The position numbers and the translations under genes were made by a program. This document shows positions 1-15,094 of a stretch of 64,000 nucleotides of DNA, piece by piece. Position 1 is the stretch's first letter, and every line of letters starts with the position of its first letter. Origin of the DNA: Apteryx mantelli (Eukaryota; Chordata; Aves; Apterygiformes; Apterygidae); the NCBI RefSeq assembly GCF_036417845.1, contig NC_089980.1, forward strand, positions 50,466,501 through 50,530,500, given 5' to 3'. The notes below the pieces were generated by a model, which saw nothing but the letters and a program-made list of their open reading frames with translations, did no database searches and was not told the DNA's origin.

Positions 1-3000
1 ACAGAATTGCCCAATCACCTGTTTATTAGCATGTACACAAGAGAATTACAGAGACTCAAAAAGCCTTAAAAAAACACTTCTACTGTCAGTATCATTACAG
101 GGTTCTGTCCTATACATGTGCAGCAATGTTATGGGGAAGTTTTGGGGTCAGATGTGAACTGGATATGAATAGCAACAATATGGATATTCTGTTGGACCAA
201 TGACAGGGTACCTGTTATGCAAGAAAAGTTTTAAATCAGTTTTCTAAGTGCTGCCAAAACCATTTCTTCTGTTTATAAATAGAGAGGATTGATGCTGCAC
301 TGACCTTGGGTAGAGGTAGCATGGGGCTATGGGAGTTCTTGTGAGGCTCAACTGCTGCTGCTCCAGTCGGGTCCATTGTACACAGCGGTGGAGTGGAAAT
401 GCTATGCTGGTTACAGTGAAGGGCTTAGAGTGCCCTATTAGTGGAATATAGGAGTTCAGATGGTTAGGATGATAAAGGTTCTATTCGAAATGTTTCATCT
501 GTGTTCATAACTCTTCCAATAAATATTTACTAGGGGCTGAAAAGTATCAGGCTACATGTCATCTCAACATTTAAGGCTCATTTATATATACTTTATGTCT
601 GCTTTCCCTCATTTTTCTCTTTGTTCCTATGTCCTTTATACAGCTGCACTTTGGATTCATAGCCTCTTTTTTCATAAAGATAACTGCCATGAACTTGAGC
701 AGAACTTATTTACATTATGTGAAAGGAAACTTATATTTCCTTACATTGCAACTTTGCTGTTGTAATAAACTGTTAGATTATATTAAAAAAAAATTTTTAA
801 TGAGAAATTTCCAGGAATTACTATAGAATACAGCTTCAGAAGTATTAGTTCACAAATCATTCATTACCATGTTCTGCTAACACTAAACATTTTGTTAAGG
901 AAACACAAATGGCTATTTTAAGATGCTTACCATAATATTAGAGGAAATGCAGAGGATTTCTTCCAAGTGTGATGATTCCAGGGAAGAAAAAGAAATATTG
1001 AAATTGCAAGTCATTGTTAGTATCAGAAAAAAATGAATGTATTTCACCAGACTAATAGCTGGAGTGGTGAGAATTGGAAACAGCTTCCCAATGCTATTTA
1101 GAGTATTGGTAGAAAGCCCTAAGTACTTTGAAGGAGGAGTATGTCATCACTTCATAAAAAGTACTGCATGATGTAATTGCCTGTGAAACCAGAGGATCAG
1201 ACTCTATGAACTTGGCAGTCCCCTCCAGTCCCAAGGTTGTTTTTCCTTTCCTTTAGCTTTAATCTCTGCTTTTATGTGGATGTAAATTTTCAGAAAGGGT
1301 ACCATATATTACCATACACTCCACCGTATTTTGGAGTAAGCAAAAGCAAAGGGAGCAGAGTATCATATGTTCAACACAAGGGCCTTGGGTTAGACCACAT
1401 GAAAAAGTCCTGTATTTTCTTATTGGAGGATCAAGAGTGTTATGATTAAACTTAATTTAATGGTATAGTCTCTGCTAGATAATGACATTTCTCTTCATCC
1501 ATATTTAGGTGAACAAAATACATTTTATTGGCTATACTTGTTTCAGACTTTATCTGCTGGGCTGGCTTTGGTGAAGAGATTCCATTTCTGTCTTTTCTGC
1601 TGAATTTTTTTACCATATCTGCTGGCGGAGGAAACAGTATAAGACTGCCTGAACATCATCTTGATAAAAACTGCCACCTTAAGTCACACTTGATGTGGTG
1701 TCCTGGAAAAGGCCTGTATCTATTACTAATCCTTGGACTTACCTAGTCTCCTTGAAAAACTCTCTCGAAAACCAGTCAGAACTAGTTATTATCTTCCAAG
1801 CACTGGTGATGTCCGAAAGGTTTATTGTACGTGCTGCAGTTAGTGTACATCCACTTGCAAAGAACACGGTGCCTTTCTTAAAAGAGAGGGTGAATGTTGG
1901 CAGTATTTTTTAATCTTGAACAGTCCTATAGACCCATATGCTGGAATCAGATTAATTTCCCCTCTTTGGACAGAGTAGTTTCTGGTAGGGTACTGGCTCT
2001 TTATTCTTGAACAAACAAGACCTATAAAGATGCTCACTTATATTGAAGCCAGTGAAAGACATTATGAGATTTTTCTTTAAAATACTAGAGCAATTTATCT
2101 GTTCAGGAGTCACATTAACAACAATAACAGCAACAACAAAAGGATTTCTTATGTAAGAGGAAGATATTTTTAGTGAATCTAATGAAGACAGTCAAAATAC
2201 ATGACTGAGTGTAAGGAAGAGACTTCTGCTCTTGATCTCAGATGTCCTATCTGATCTAGGCAACAGTGTTTAAACAGTCATTGCTGTGGATTCGCTGTCT
2301 ACAGAGCAGGACTAGTTTACCTGAGAGGGGTATTTTATTCAGCTTAACAAATTAACTTTTATTTCAACTTAACAAAACACTTTGATTATTTTTGATGAAA
2401 TACATATAATCTAAAAATGAAAAGTCTATTTTCCTTGTATCAGACATTAGCTGTTCAGTCAGTCAATTTTTCATGCATATTTTTCGTGCTTTGATCAGGA
2501 CTGGAGAATACATTATTTCTATTTGGTATTTCCTTCCCTGATCTTATTGAAAAAGTATTATTTCCATGCTATTAGATATCCTGAAGTACATCCTTCTGTT
2601 GGTATGTATGTTTAGATCTTACTGTTTGTAACAGAAGCTGTATCAAATGGACAATTAAAGTTGAAAATCTTTAAATTGAAATACTCTGTAGACCTCATTA
2701 GAGTGTTTAAGTGAACTGATTCCAGCTGAGTTTGTTCCTTATTTGCATTTAGTTTATACCAGCATTTGAAGAATGGGGTTTTGCTGGCAGAAACATTCAA
2801 AGAAAGTGAATGTCAGTGCTATATGGAGGAATATTTGCAGAATGTTTCAATTTGTAAAAGCTTGTGTTTGATATAGGAGCACTTTACACATTCATTCAGT
2901 TGAGAAACAGGGAACTACTTCCTCTTCCATGACATATATTTGTGCTGTATATTAAAGATTTTGAATATTTGTGTCCAATTCCTTATAGAAAAGATACTAA

Positions 3001-6000
3001 AATACAGAGTGAACATGAGAAAACTGTGATCAGTTCTGAAAAATCTGGAAATAAGAGAAAAGATAAAAGCAGTATTTTGCAAGTCAGTTTCAACTTCCAA
3101 AATAAAAAGTAGGTCTTCTCTCCAAAGGCTATTTTGTTTTGTAAATCTCCGTAGATCACTAGGATTAACAAAAGAATGGATTGGAGTTTTCTGTTATAAC
3201 AAAGACTGAGTATGAACTGATGATCAGCAAAGTGCTGCAGTACAGCACACCTCCTTGCTATTTTCCTCTTGTTCTCAGTCTTGTGTTGTACTGCTCTCTT
3301 CAACATTGCAGTGCAAAATTATTTGGCAGCTTGACTAGGGATGAGAAAGAAACCACTTTGCATAATCACTAGTTCCACTTAAAATACAACCTACCCCAGA
3401 GGTGATCCCTCCTAGAAAGCTGATTTTCCCTTGTTTTCACAATGTAGGTTTAAGGACCTGCAGCACTGATGATGAGAAGGTGCTTTGTAAGTACAGATGC
3501 TGATGATGATTATTTAAAAAGAACGTGTTTTCTGTTATATCCTACAAAGCTCTAGCAAGCCTTTTGATCAGTTTATCCGGTACCATCCTATCTGTGTTTG
3601 TGACAAAAATAATATTTCTTTACTAGTTCATCCAAATTGAGATGAGATTTATCACTTTATTTTGTTCTTCCTTGTGTATTGCAAAGAAGTGGGATAATGA
3701 AAGAATTTCTGCCTGCCAAATCTTCTTCTTCTATTCTTCTATTCACAAAGCTTCCATCACAGTGGTCCTAGGAGAGGAATAATAAAGAGTTTTTAATTAA
3801 TATTTCAATATTTAGTGTACTGTAGCTTAAAGCTTCACCCTTCTCTGACTGAGCCCACAAACTCTTAACCTTAGCCCCATCTTCTCTGGCAGGTAGCACT
3901 CATTATCCCACTCAGCCAATATTTATGTCTCCTTCTCAGTCTTGGAGCTAAGCATAAAACACAATTTTTCTCCATGAAGTAGAAAGTATTAATGCCAGAT
4001 AAATCACCCATTAGATATCTATTCCATGCTCACTTACAATTGGAATTGGTTTCAAGAGACTTGGAAAAGATAGATCCACTGGTCAGAAATAGGCTGGTGG
4101 GTGGAAAGGATGACATAGTTGCTACTCCCTTTTCATCCTCTGGAGTATTATAGCTGTGGATTGTTTGATATCAATCATATAGAGTTATGTACAATATATG
4201 GTGCTTTCTATTTTATGCTTGCAAGTAGATAAAACTGAAGGTTTGTTGTATAGATTTAGTGTGTAGTCTTATATGCAAGACCTTGTGGGAGTAACTGTTA
4301 GCAGATCACAGTTTTAATTAGATATAATTTAACAGCCTGAAAACATCAGTTCTGGAAGCTATTGATTTAGTCTGAATCATGCAATTTAGTTTTAAAAAGT
4401 TACATAGGCTTCAACAGCTATACTGATTACATTTTTCATTTGCATGACAAGATCATGAACTTCTTTGTAAAATAGCATTTTATAATATGTAAGCAGCAAA
4501 AGCAAACATTTCTTTCTATATAGGCTTTTATTAAGCTAGACTCTTTGTGAGAATAGCTATGTTCTTCTTAGAGGCAATTAAAATATTTTAAGGCTGAACT
4601 GTATTAAAAGTGCACTAAAAAGCTCATACTCTCACAATCCTATTTGGATGTGGCATACATCAGTCAAATTCCACTGTCTTTAGATATCATCAATGGATTT
4701 ATTTTTCCTAGTGTGTCACCTGCAGAAAAATCATTGTTTTCATATGTAGCAAATACTGTTACTGGAAAACCTGCTGCCTAATTTGCATTGTTGCAGCTGC
4801 ATAAATATGAAAGCACAGAAGGGGGGTGATGTGATCTGGGAAAGTGGTTTCTGAAAAGTGGAACCTCTCCCCTGAGGCTCTAGAAACAATGAGCCGCATG
4901 GATCCATGCTAGCTCTGTGCAGGGCTAGTGCCAGTGCCTTGGAGCTCTTCCCCGGCAAAGGTACAGAGATGCCAGGGTGACTTTGGGCAGAATCAGCCAC
5001 ATCTCAATGGGCTCATTGGTGTCAGCACCAGTGTGGCCACAACTGAGAGCAGAGAAAAGGAGCAGAAGGAAGAGGATGCATTAGTGCAATGACAAGGAGA
5101 GGGAAGGAGCATAATCAGGGAAACCATGACAGAAGTCTTGAGGCTCAGATAGACTGAGGAAGGAATGGTAAATGTCAGAGGAGGGGATGGGACTAAGTAG
5201 AACTGGATTCGCTGAATCACAGGACAGTGACAGTTTTTTCAGCTGAGACTTGATTATCAAAAGGACAAGAACCCCTGAAATAGCAGACCTAGAAGTATGG
5301 AGCGATAAAGCATGTACAGGTCAAATTGCCCTTCTCTATTTCTCCAGCGATAAAATGAAAACAGTAATTTTTACTGACTTTATAACCACTTTGAAAATTG
5401 TACATTGAGTGTTTGTGTGTCGGATTTTTCCTTACATTATGCTTGCCAAATGGAGTTCTTTGCTGAATTTCCTCAGTGGCTTTCCTTACTTAGGTGGAAG
5501 CAGAACTGAGTACTGAAATATTTACAGCTAGTTCAGAATTCTGACATCTCAGTTGCCTCTCAAAGAGGCTGTTATAAAACTGGCTATGCCAAACCTCAGC
5601 TTTTGGAAGCCCTTTCCTTCCTGCTTTGCTTAAAGTATCCACTGTGCTTTCCTTTAAATTATGCAGTGGTGTTAGAATTGTGGAGCATTGACAATTAACA
5701 GGAGAATCAGTTAAAAAGGGATTGTTCTAAAATGGATGTTACAGGATACATCTCTGTGCACCTGTGTGTCCCAGATTCTTCAACTGAGAAAACAAAATGA
5801 ATCCATATTTGCATCAGAAACTGAAGAAATTGTTTTCAGACCAAATTAGTTAGGGGTTTATCAGGGTCACTATGGTCACCTCCCAGACAAATTCAGAGAG
5901 CCCCACAAGAGCTGCTCCCCTATTCCTGCATAGTTCTTATGAAGAGAGAGCCTGGAGAATGGGTATCGCAGAAGCAGCAAAAGCACTATGTGAGGAGAGC

Positions 6001-9000
6001 TGTCAGAAGAAGCTGCCATCTGGGTTTCTAAAAAGTCCTTCCAGTGAAAAGCTCACATTCAGAGTCCAGTCCTCCAGATGGTATTTCTCAAAGCCTGGCA
6101 CATGGATGACCTGTGTTCTTTAAAACTGATGGTTCTTTAGGTGACCTGTAGTGTTCACACACACGTTCTTACACACACTAGCAAACACAGAAACTGAGAG
6201 AAAACACAAATAATGCATAAATATTCACAGTTCAACTTTTTTTTTTCTGCTGATGGTAAATGAAAATTAATGTAGTGGTTTAAGATGGCCCATAGAGTTT
6301 TTTTCTAATTTGGTTTTAATGAAAACATTGCCTAGTGAAGTTACAGTTTTCAAAGAAAGCTAAGGATGAGAGGGTATACCTACTAAGTCTTGGGAATGAT
6401 CTTTTTTTCCATCAGATTCCAACCATCTGAAGAGAATATACTTCCCACAGTGACTTTAGTAAATGGAAACACTGGATTTTTAAGAAACTTCTAAAAATGT
6501 CTACTCTGCAATGTAAATTATCTTTCAACCTCTAAAGGATTGTTTCTCATTTCTTATCTCAGTGTTTACCATACAATATCTGTGTCTGGACAAGAATCCT
6601 TAGTAAAATCTTGCTCATCAGTATGAATCATTATTGTGCAGTGTTTTTTGTTTTTTTTCCTGACTCAGTTGCCTGCTACTTCCTACCCTTCTTTTTAGCA
6701 AAGCTCCTTACCAAGGAGATAAGGCTAATCGGCCCCCAGAATGAACATGGAATTGCTTTAAGCAAAATCCAAATCATAATATGAATTTGAATATTCCTCT
6801 TTTTCTTTGTATACACTTGGTAACTAGCTAATGTAATATAATAAGAATACTAAAAATAAAGGCAGATCATATCAACAACCTCTCTTGGCAATGAGAAGCA
6901 TCATTTTTTTTACCGATCACCAAAGTGCAGTCAGTCTGTATGGCATTAATACCCTTACAGATTTGTAAACCAGATTACATGTTGGGAACAGTATTTCTTA
7001 GGACTTCTTCAGTGGTCTTCTCTTGTTCCTATCAGGTTTGACTTACTGATACTCTACTGAGCCTTTCCAAAATGGCTAATCTGAGCTCAGTGCCTTCTCT
7101 CAGTTACTCACAGTGCTTCTTCATTCACTACGAATTGTGCTGCTACTAGCTGACCTCCTTACCATGGCTCATCTATACATCAAGAAGATAAGGCACAGGA
7201 AGATAGACCATGCCTTCTTTGGTGGGGCAGGAGGAGAAGGCAGCACCAACAGAAAGGGATTCTGGGAATAAGAAAAAGAACATGGAATATATGAAAAGAA
7301 AAAAGAAAAATAATGTGTAGCCATACCTGCAATCTCAGTATTAAGATTTTCAAGGAGACCTACATCTTCCCTTTTGAATGAATGTGTGTATACGTATGCT
7401 ATGGAACACCAGCTTTAGCTTCATAGTTAAGCCTGAACTGTTTCCATGTCTTTGTTATATATGAAGAAACTGCCTGAAACTGCTGCAGACTTCAAGTCCT
7501 CTTTTGAATAAGTGATGATTTTACAAGGAAGATTGTTCATTAGGTTTACATTTCATTTATAAGTAGATTCCTGAAGAAACAATACTTTACTGGGCTTTTT
7601 AGCTTTCCAACTGATTTCAGTAGAAATATTCAGGCTCCTTGGATTTTCTAAATAATTTAAACTCCATGCACTGCCTGCACTGAAAGAACTTGTTTTTTTC
7701 TAATTATTAATCATTTTTTGCTATTATTCCTAACTGCAAATATGTTCTTCAATAAAACATATAAGAATCTTTTTCACATTTTCATTTTTCTTTCAAGATG
7801 GATTTCTCTGTTTAATTTCTTTAGCCATTGCAGTATTTTTCCCCATCAGTTGAAGAACTGCTCAAAATATATTACATCTGTATCAATTCAACTGAAATGC
7901 TGAGAAGAAAGTACAAAAATTTCACATCCTGTGAGTTTTCCTTTGAGCCATGACGGCATTATGAGATACGATGCAGTAGGCGATGTTTGCAGTGTGCACT
8001 GGGGCCTTGGCCCAAATACCATGTATTTTGGATTTGTTCCACTTGGTAAAAATCTATATTTATATGTAATAGGTCATACAGAAGGATCTGAAAGTGTTCT
8101 TACTGAGACGACATTTATTGTAGCAGAGGTATTTACATGGTGCAAATGAACAAAGACTGGCATTACCAACATTCAAGGCAGTAGAGCTAGGTGAAATATA
8201 GCAGCTATTTCAGAGAGCCATTAAATGTTTTGCAAGAAAGCAGAGTAGCTATACCGACAGAAATGACTGCAAGGTGGATTTAAGAAGGCAGACAATAAAT
8301 GATCCAATCAAGGCAGATTTTAAGTTCTTGCAAAAAGGGCCACACACGATTGGAACTTAAATTGTATTAGACTGACAGGGCATGAAGTATATAGTTACAG
8401 AGTCACTGCACAGAACTAGATAATACAGCAAATGTGAGACCTTCTCAGGTCATCCTGGTCTTGAGCATGCACAGTATAGGCATGAGGTGCTGCTATAGAA
8501 GCTCAAGGTAAAAATGGCACAGGAGAGTACAATCCCTACGTAAGAATTGCAGTCCAGAACAGCTGCTGTCTTCTGTCTACTGGTGGGAATTAGGTACAGT
8601 AGGGGAACACCTGGCAAGCTCTTTTCTAGCATAATGAAGACTATTAAACTCAATCGCTCTAGGCATCCCATCTGTTTTTCAAATCTATGTACTACAAGTT
8701 TCTGTTAGCGGGTGCCCTCTCAATTTGTGTGACATTGATCCTGTTGAAATGTTTTAGCTATGCAGAAGTTTAGGGTTGAAATACTGAAGCTAGAAAGTTT
8801 GCAACAAGTCAATTGATTTGTATATTCTTATATAGAAATTTTCTTAGTGTCCATGTAGTGACCTTATTCGTTGGTTAAAATGGAAAATAAAGGCAGAATA
8901 GCCTGTTAATTTAGAATATTTTTTGCTTGTGAAAATTGTCTTTAATTACTGATGAATTGCAAAGTTAAATTGTAATAATAGTATTTTAACTTAGTAAAAT

Positions 9001-9570
9001 GGTAGTAAGGCTGCTGTACATATGTTGAAAATAGTTTATAAATAGACTAAGACTGATAGTTTAATGCATTAGTGGATGCGGTTCAGAATTGCTTATGATA
9101 TGTATGCAGTATAGACCAAATAAGGACCAATATAAAAGGCATATCTCGGTGTGCTTTCCTCTGGGTGGTATTTCTTAACAAAATGCCTCCTCTTCTTTTT
9201 CCTGGTTGTGTTAAAGCAGCTTTGACTTTTACTGTAAGAAAGACATTTCTGCATCTAGTTTTCTGTTTAAGGAAGCCTGTGACCTTCTATAGTAATTTTA
9301 ATATGACTGGTCAGAAACAAATCTTTCCAAAGTGACAGGTATTAATTAGGCCTTACAAATATATGCCTAAACATGGCAGTTTGTTTGCATATAAAAACCA
9401 TCTCTCTCCTCTTTTTCCAAAGATACTCTTTATGAGAGAATTCTAGCCTGGGCCTTCTGATTCTGCAGTCCTCTAAGAGATCAGAGATAAAATCAAATGA
9501 GCTGTTGCGTGCAGTATCCTTTAAATGACAAGAAATGGGAAACTATATATTTTACCATGTATCAGTGAGA
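1..9570. other. AT-rich gene-poor stretch, no exon recognised
   Basis: I see no gene here. Open frames are at most about 107 codons, have no recognisable motif, lack convincing splice sites and fall on both strands as expected by chance in AT-rich DNA. Short A/T runs (for example near 786-800) and a small CA-rich patch near 6155-6178 are present. A somewhat GC-richer patch at about 4850-5220 has no recognisable content. The stretch could be intergenic or the intron of a gene whose exons lie outside the window. Confidence 0.6.
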
Positions 9571-9619
9571 AAAGGCTGGCTTCATCTTCTCTGCAACACC
9601 CCTTTAGCTGAAGACAGCA

Positions 9620-9712
9620 ATTAAAGCCTCCCCTTCATCCTCTCCAGGTTCAGCAAATCCATTTTTCTCAGCCTCAGTCATGTGCTCCAGCCACCTAATC
9701 ACTTTAAAGGAC
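9620..9712 (-). repeat. Short degraded CR1 LINE fragment
   Basis: Read on the minus strand this resembles the segment of CR1 just after the reverse transcriptase core. The plus strand carries the antisense pattern of CCTTCATCCTCTCCAGGTTCAGC, followed by CTCAGCCTCAGTCATGTGCTCCAGCC, which parallels the better preserved CR1 copies at 24.0, 42.1 and 61.1 kb. It is short, diverged and has no visible target-site duplication, so it is an old insertion. Ends are approximate. Confidence 0.5.
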
Positions 9713-12700
9713 CATTATTCTGAATGCCAGTTTTTGTGAGAGAACTGAGGAAGGGATGCTTGTTTGTAGTTGTTCATTATTAAATAAGACTTGCAAGAGT
9801 TTCCTGCTTTTTTCAGAAGATCTTAAGTAAATCAGATGTATTAGCAGTCAAACAAGAGGGAGTAAGGTTTCATGATCACAGACTTACGCATTTCTAACTT
9901 TTGGATCAACTTCTTATGATGGATAAGCATTCTTGTGATTCCTATAAGAGCAAATAAATTCAGTTCTTAGTCTCAATATCTTCTCTATCTTTATAAAATC
10001 CATTATGACATATTTCATCTACATCCAAACTGGAACTCATCCCAAAACAAGCCACTTTGAGAGCCAGCTAATAGCAAATATTTTGAATTTAGGTTTTCCT
10101 TTTGCCATGTTTACTCATTGTGGCCAACCCTATAAAAAAGAGACTTCAAACAATGCAAGAATGACTCTGAGGCCATCTTCCCTGTCATTTAACCCACAAA
10201 ATAATTGAATGGTGACTGTGTTTTTCATGGCCAGCGTTGAATTTTCTGTGAAATTCAGGTTAGAAGAACCCATGATGAGGTAGTGATTTATCATGACTAC
10301 AAAGATCTGCAGTTTTCTTGCTATCTCACAAGCATACAGAGAGAATTAAAGTGTATTTTTGGATGTTAAAATCTCTACATTTTAAATTTTAAAATAAATC
10401 AACTTAAAAAGCAGTAACCTATGGCAAATTTAGTCTGTGCCCTCACTAAGAAAAACACCAGCATCATATTTGAATCCATGAAACGTGTAGTATTTGAGCT
10501 GCTGCTTCTTCACAAATGGGAAGTGGCTTGGAAATCCTATCAGTGTAAAGATGGGTCACCATTGCCTAAATGCAGTATATGCAGGATTGAAAGTGCGATA
10601 GACTGTCTCACCATGTGATCCCGGAAGTGAAGCACAGCCAAACTATGGAGTGTCCACCTTCGGTTCTCAGTCCAGTGAATGATGGTGAGAGTATGTTTTG
10701 CACTGCCAGTCACTCTTCTCATAAGTAACTAAAGAAAGTCTTCAATCCTCAGTGCTCAGTGTAGGCAGGAGAATGAGATCATCTCTTTTCCCTGGGCCTA
10801 CCCTTATGGGAATTTTTAGTTTTTCTATTTTTTTCTCCCTTTTTTGGAGGGGAAGTCTGTTGGAGGAATCAGAAAAATAAAAACAATAGCCAAAGTTTAC
10901 TGAGGCAAAAAAGTGTGAAGAATAAAAACGGAATTGGAAAAGGCTCTAAAAATCCATCTCTTTTCAGTTCTGTAAGGGGAAATTTTAGTTTTGAATTGTG
11001 TCGCGTTCTCTAAAGTGATAGAGCTTCTGAAGCTCTCCATGTATAATGGCTTCTGAAAAGCAAAAGACTTTGGTTCTTTGTGTCCCTTATAGGCAAGTAT
11101 AGAAATCTTCCTGAATCTATCCTTGACATAAGGTCATTTTAAGAACAGTGCTTTTTTTCAGGTAACTACTCTTCTTCAAGGAATGAAGAAATTTCAACTT
11201 CAGAGACTTGTGGCCTCACAGTAACCTCAGGGTGATTCAGGAACTTTAACAGAGGTTTTTAGTTTTTTGACTTAGAGGAGAATGAGAATAACAGCAAAGA
11301 GATTGTTCTTAGGATTGGTTAATATTTTAATGTGTTTCGTGCACTTTATAAGAGAAAAATGAGTTGTTTATGTATTTGTTTGCTGTTGCAAAAGCTACAG
11401 ATACTTAATACAGCACTTTTTACTTGACATTTTTCCATGACTGTAGGATGGCTATCACTAAAAATGAAAGGCACAAGGGAAAACAGAAAATTGTAGACAT
11501 GCATAACATTCACCCACCTTTTTATTTAGATTATTTTAAGCCTGAGAGGGTTGGTACATTTACACTCTCTTCTTATCTCAAGTCATGAAACAGATATGCA
11601 CCTTTGGAATAAATTCAATTACACTGGTCATCTCTTTGAAAAGCCAGATGAGCTTTTCTAAGATGATAATGACACTATAATGAGAAGTAGCAGCATTTGC
11701 TAGAGAGAGCATTAATACCCACATACTTGATGTCATCTCAGTAAATCAAATTGTTGAAACTTCTTTGTTAGCTAGAGATCTAATTACATGAAGGAAAATA
11801 CATTCCATAAGGAAAATATAAAAAATCCAGAAAAATGTATTAGCCTGAATTTTATGTCTTGATGCCTAACTGAAGGCCCCAAACCCCATATTTGGGAGCT
11901 GACATGTGTGGCCCAAATTTCAGGCCCAGATATGGATGTAGGTGTTTGTGTCCCATCTTAATCACCCACATCTGAAAATTTCATCCAATGCTTGCAGTCA
12001 ACTATTCAAGCAGTTCTATATCTGACACTGGATATTCTACAGCACTGCCAATTAAGTCATGAAGGTCAGCCAAAATATCTATGCTGGAGAAGTATCTTCC
12101 CAATTAATTATGGCAATGTACTTAATTCAGTTCTGCTTTACACATTTAAGCAGTTTGGGAAATTAATAGCTTTGCTGATTAATGTAATAGAAACTGAGAT
12201 AATAGGTGTCTATTTTATCTTTGATATGTCTCTGCTAACACTCAATATATTGTCTAATGCCTGTAGATAGTTAGAGACAATATGAATAAATAGGCTTCAT
12301 TTCTCATGTGCAGACTATTTCACGTATGTTGTCTGCAAAGGATTATTGAGAATAAAGTACAGAAGTAGAGTGGGTTTCTATCACATCTGTTAATCAGGGA
12401 ATTGTATTTCCTTTACTAAATCTTTATATCAAGTTTTATTAGAGGCAATTCTGTATAGATACAGTCCTGTAAAAGACAGGATGTTTGCATAGTTCAGAAA
12501 ATGCATTTTAAACATTATAAGAAGCTTAGTTTCTCAATTAGATAGCCTCAGGATGCTTTCTCTTTTCAGTACTGCAAAACACAATGATCTCAGGAATGAA
12601 TTAGAGAAAACAAGAGCTGTGACCATTGCCTCACAAACCTCAGCAAAAAGCTGACATGCACTTGTATTTAATTACCAGTCAGGTTGCACTTTTCAGCCCT

Positions 12701-14549
12701 ACCGTTCCTGTTGATACATTACTCATTTTGTAGCTCCACCTGTGCTCAATTAGGCCTGGCTGTCCTTGAACATTCTTAGTAGCAAAGCCCTCTAGACTTA
12801 AAGGGGCAAATCACCTCTTAAAAACAGTGCTTGTCTCTGAACTACTATGTTATTGAGCAAGCTAATAGGAAGAAAAGCAATCAGAGAGCTGAAGAATCAC
12901 AGTAATGGCAATTAGAACGTCTGTGTTTGCCAATTAATATAAGCAGTGCAACTCAAGTGTAAAATAATGTCTACCTTCTATTCTTCAGTACAGTAATTGA
13001 TCAAAGTTGGTAATTTATTGTTAAAAGAGTTTTAAGTAGATGTGCTTCCAGGTCCAATTTCCAAGTGAGTGGGATTTCCCCATCTGAACTTACATACAAT
13101 TTCCTTATTCGTCTTGTATGTTACCTTGAATATGATTTCTCTAAAAGTAAATTTAAGTGGGTGTGAGCCCTGTTCCATAATGGATGTGAGTGGCTGTGTG
13201 GAATATGTAATCATCCACATGAAGACAAATTGAATGCTGAATACTACTGAAACAGAATGGTTGGTTTTTATGCTCACTTTAAGCTTTAAATTTACAGAGA
13301 TTTCAGAGACAATGGCTCACTAGTCCCCCATTGTTAAAAATATGCATCTTAAATGTAGCCTAAATCTGTCAGTTATTTGCCTGCAGATTTGGGGTCTTAT
13401 TTTGCCTTTGTCCTGTTTTTAGAGTATTTGAGTTTTTGAGTTTTATTCCTTGTGTAGTTTCTTACAAACTGTAGGTTCATCACCTCTTAATAACAATCTG
13501 GTATAAACTAAATGGACTTCTTTACATCTGTATGTTTGAAGCAGATTTCCAGCCAATTCTTCACTGGTGCAAATGAAAAATATAAGATAGAAAACATCAG
13601 AAGTCAAGCCCTATAAAATGTAAAAATGTCTAAGTGTAGTGAGAGACTCACTTTTCAACAGTTTCGACTGTTCATTTCCTTTAAAAGTTTTATTTGCTGT
13701 TTGGTAGCCATGTCCATGCCTGTATTACTGTACTCAAGTGTGCTTTTGAACACCTACATCTAAGTACAAATTGGGGTACTGTCCAGGTGCCCATGACCTT
13801 CTTCTCTGCTCTGATATACACAGAAAGGAAATGCAGGCACACAGGCCACAGGGGAGTGTTGACATGCTCCAGACAGGTGACAGATCTGAGTGATCACAGT
13901 GCACACCATATTTGCTCCCCATGGGCAAACAGTAGATCCAACTTGTTTTATTGTTTTCTTGACAGAGATGGTGCAAATACCATTGGCTGAGCACCATTGG
14001 GTGGTGCTGCGTTTTGAAATTAGAGACGACCTTTTACACATAGCCATCGCTTTGCTCTTCAGTCAAGCACGAGCCAACTGCTAATCTGAAATTAATAAAA
14101 CTCAGTAACTTTGATAGATATTTAGATATTTTAGGCAAAATTATGGGCAATCCTGAGTCAAAACCACAAAGTCATTGACCCTCCTATGACTACAGGATCA
14201 AAATAATGAGTTTTGCAAGGTTTATGGCTTGAATTCAGTTCAATACGATAGGTCCACATTGATCATTGATTGATTTAGTGATCATTTATTTGGTTGTTCA
14301 GATCAGAAACAAAAAGTGAAAGTTAGAGTGCAAACCTGTGTGGACCAAATTCGAAGAAACAATATATTGTGTTTACATAGAAGTAAATGGCCTGAAACGA
14401 ATAAGTTTTTGCCAAGTTTAAGCTGGGATATGAAGATGATAATTAGTGTCTTCTAAGGCTATTAGAGAGTGGATATGATCTACTATCTCCTTTAAACCTA
14501 ATATTTATGAGGCTGAACTGGTCCATCTGTATTCTGTACTCCTACTTTG

Positions 14550-14830
14550 TATAGCACTGTTCAAGGAGATGTAGGGGCCACCACCTCCAGTGGGCTCTTA
14601 CACCTGGGGATCCCTCCTGCCTGGCCGCTGGAGCCCAGCCCAGTGCCCCTTGGGACCTGGGGGGGCTGCTGGTCTCCTGTTTGTTGCTGCAACCATTGGC
14701 AAGGCTGAGCATGTATCCCATGGGCAGGCACGCACGCGTGTGTACACACACACACCCACCCACACACACACGACGCTGGCACAGCCAGCTCTGCATTCTG
14801 CCACAGACAGGGTGCTGTCTTCAGCAACAC
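14550..14830. other. GC-rich island in AT-rich DNA
   Basis: About 280 bases are clearly GC-richer than their surroundings and are open in several frames on both strands. The island contains an alternating CA/TG microsatellite. No splice sites, motif or repeat family are recognised. It may be a small insertion, a diverged repeat or a lone CpG-bearing patch; I infer no function. Confidence 0.35.
14728..14772. repeat. CA/TG-type imperfect microsatellite
   Basis: An imperfect run of CA, CCA and CG dinucleotides with a TGTGTACACACA centre. Alternating purine-pyrimidine sequence of this kind is prone to length variation. Confidence 0.85.
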
Positions 14831-15094
14831 CCGCACAGAACACAACCAAAACCCACATAAAACATAAGTTTGTGTCTCTGTGTGTTTTCTTTATGGCTTC
14901 CCCTCTTTGCTTATTATCCCTGATCAAGTAACCTTAACGTTGAGTGGAGTAAAAGAAATATAAGTGTTTTAGCCAATAACAGGAAATAATTGTAGGTAAT
15001 AATTGTCTTTTTTCTCAGCATCATATCACTTTTATTTTCAGTTTCTGAACTACACTATGTCCCAGATCCTTTTTGAAGGAATGCTTTTTCAGGT

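Larger units (their letters stand above)
9713..15089. other. AT-rich stretch, no gene recognised
   Basis: No exon, RNA gene or clear transposon is recognised. Two small open frames on opposite strands at about 13694-14084 overlap each other and match no family I know. A GC-richer island with a CA repeat at about 14550-14830 is listed separately. Confidence 0.55.

Noticed and set aside
13694..14084. Overlapping frames on both strands
   Set aside because: No family recognised; openness on both strands suggests chance or composition.
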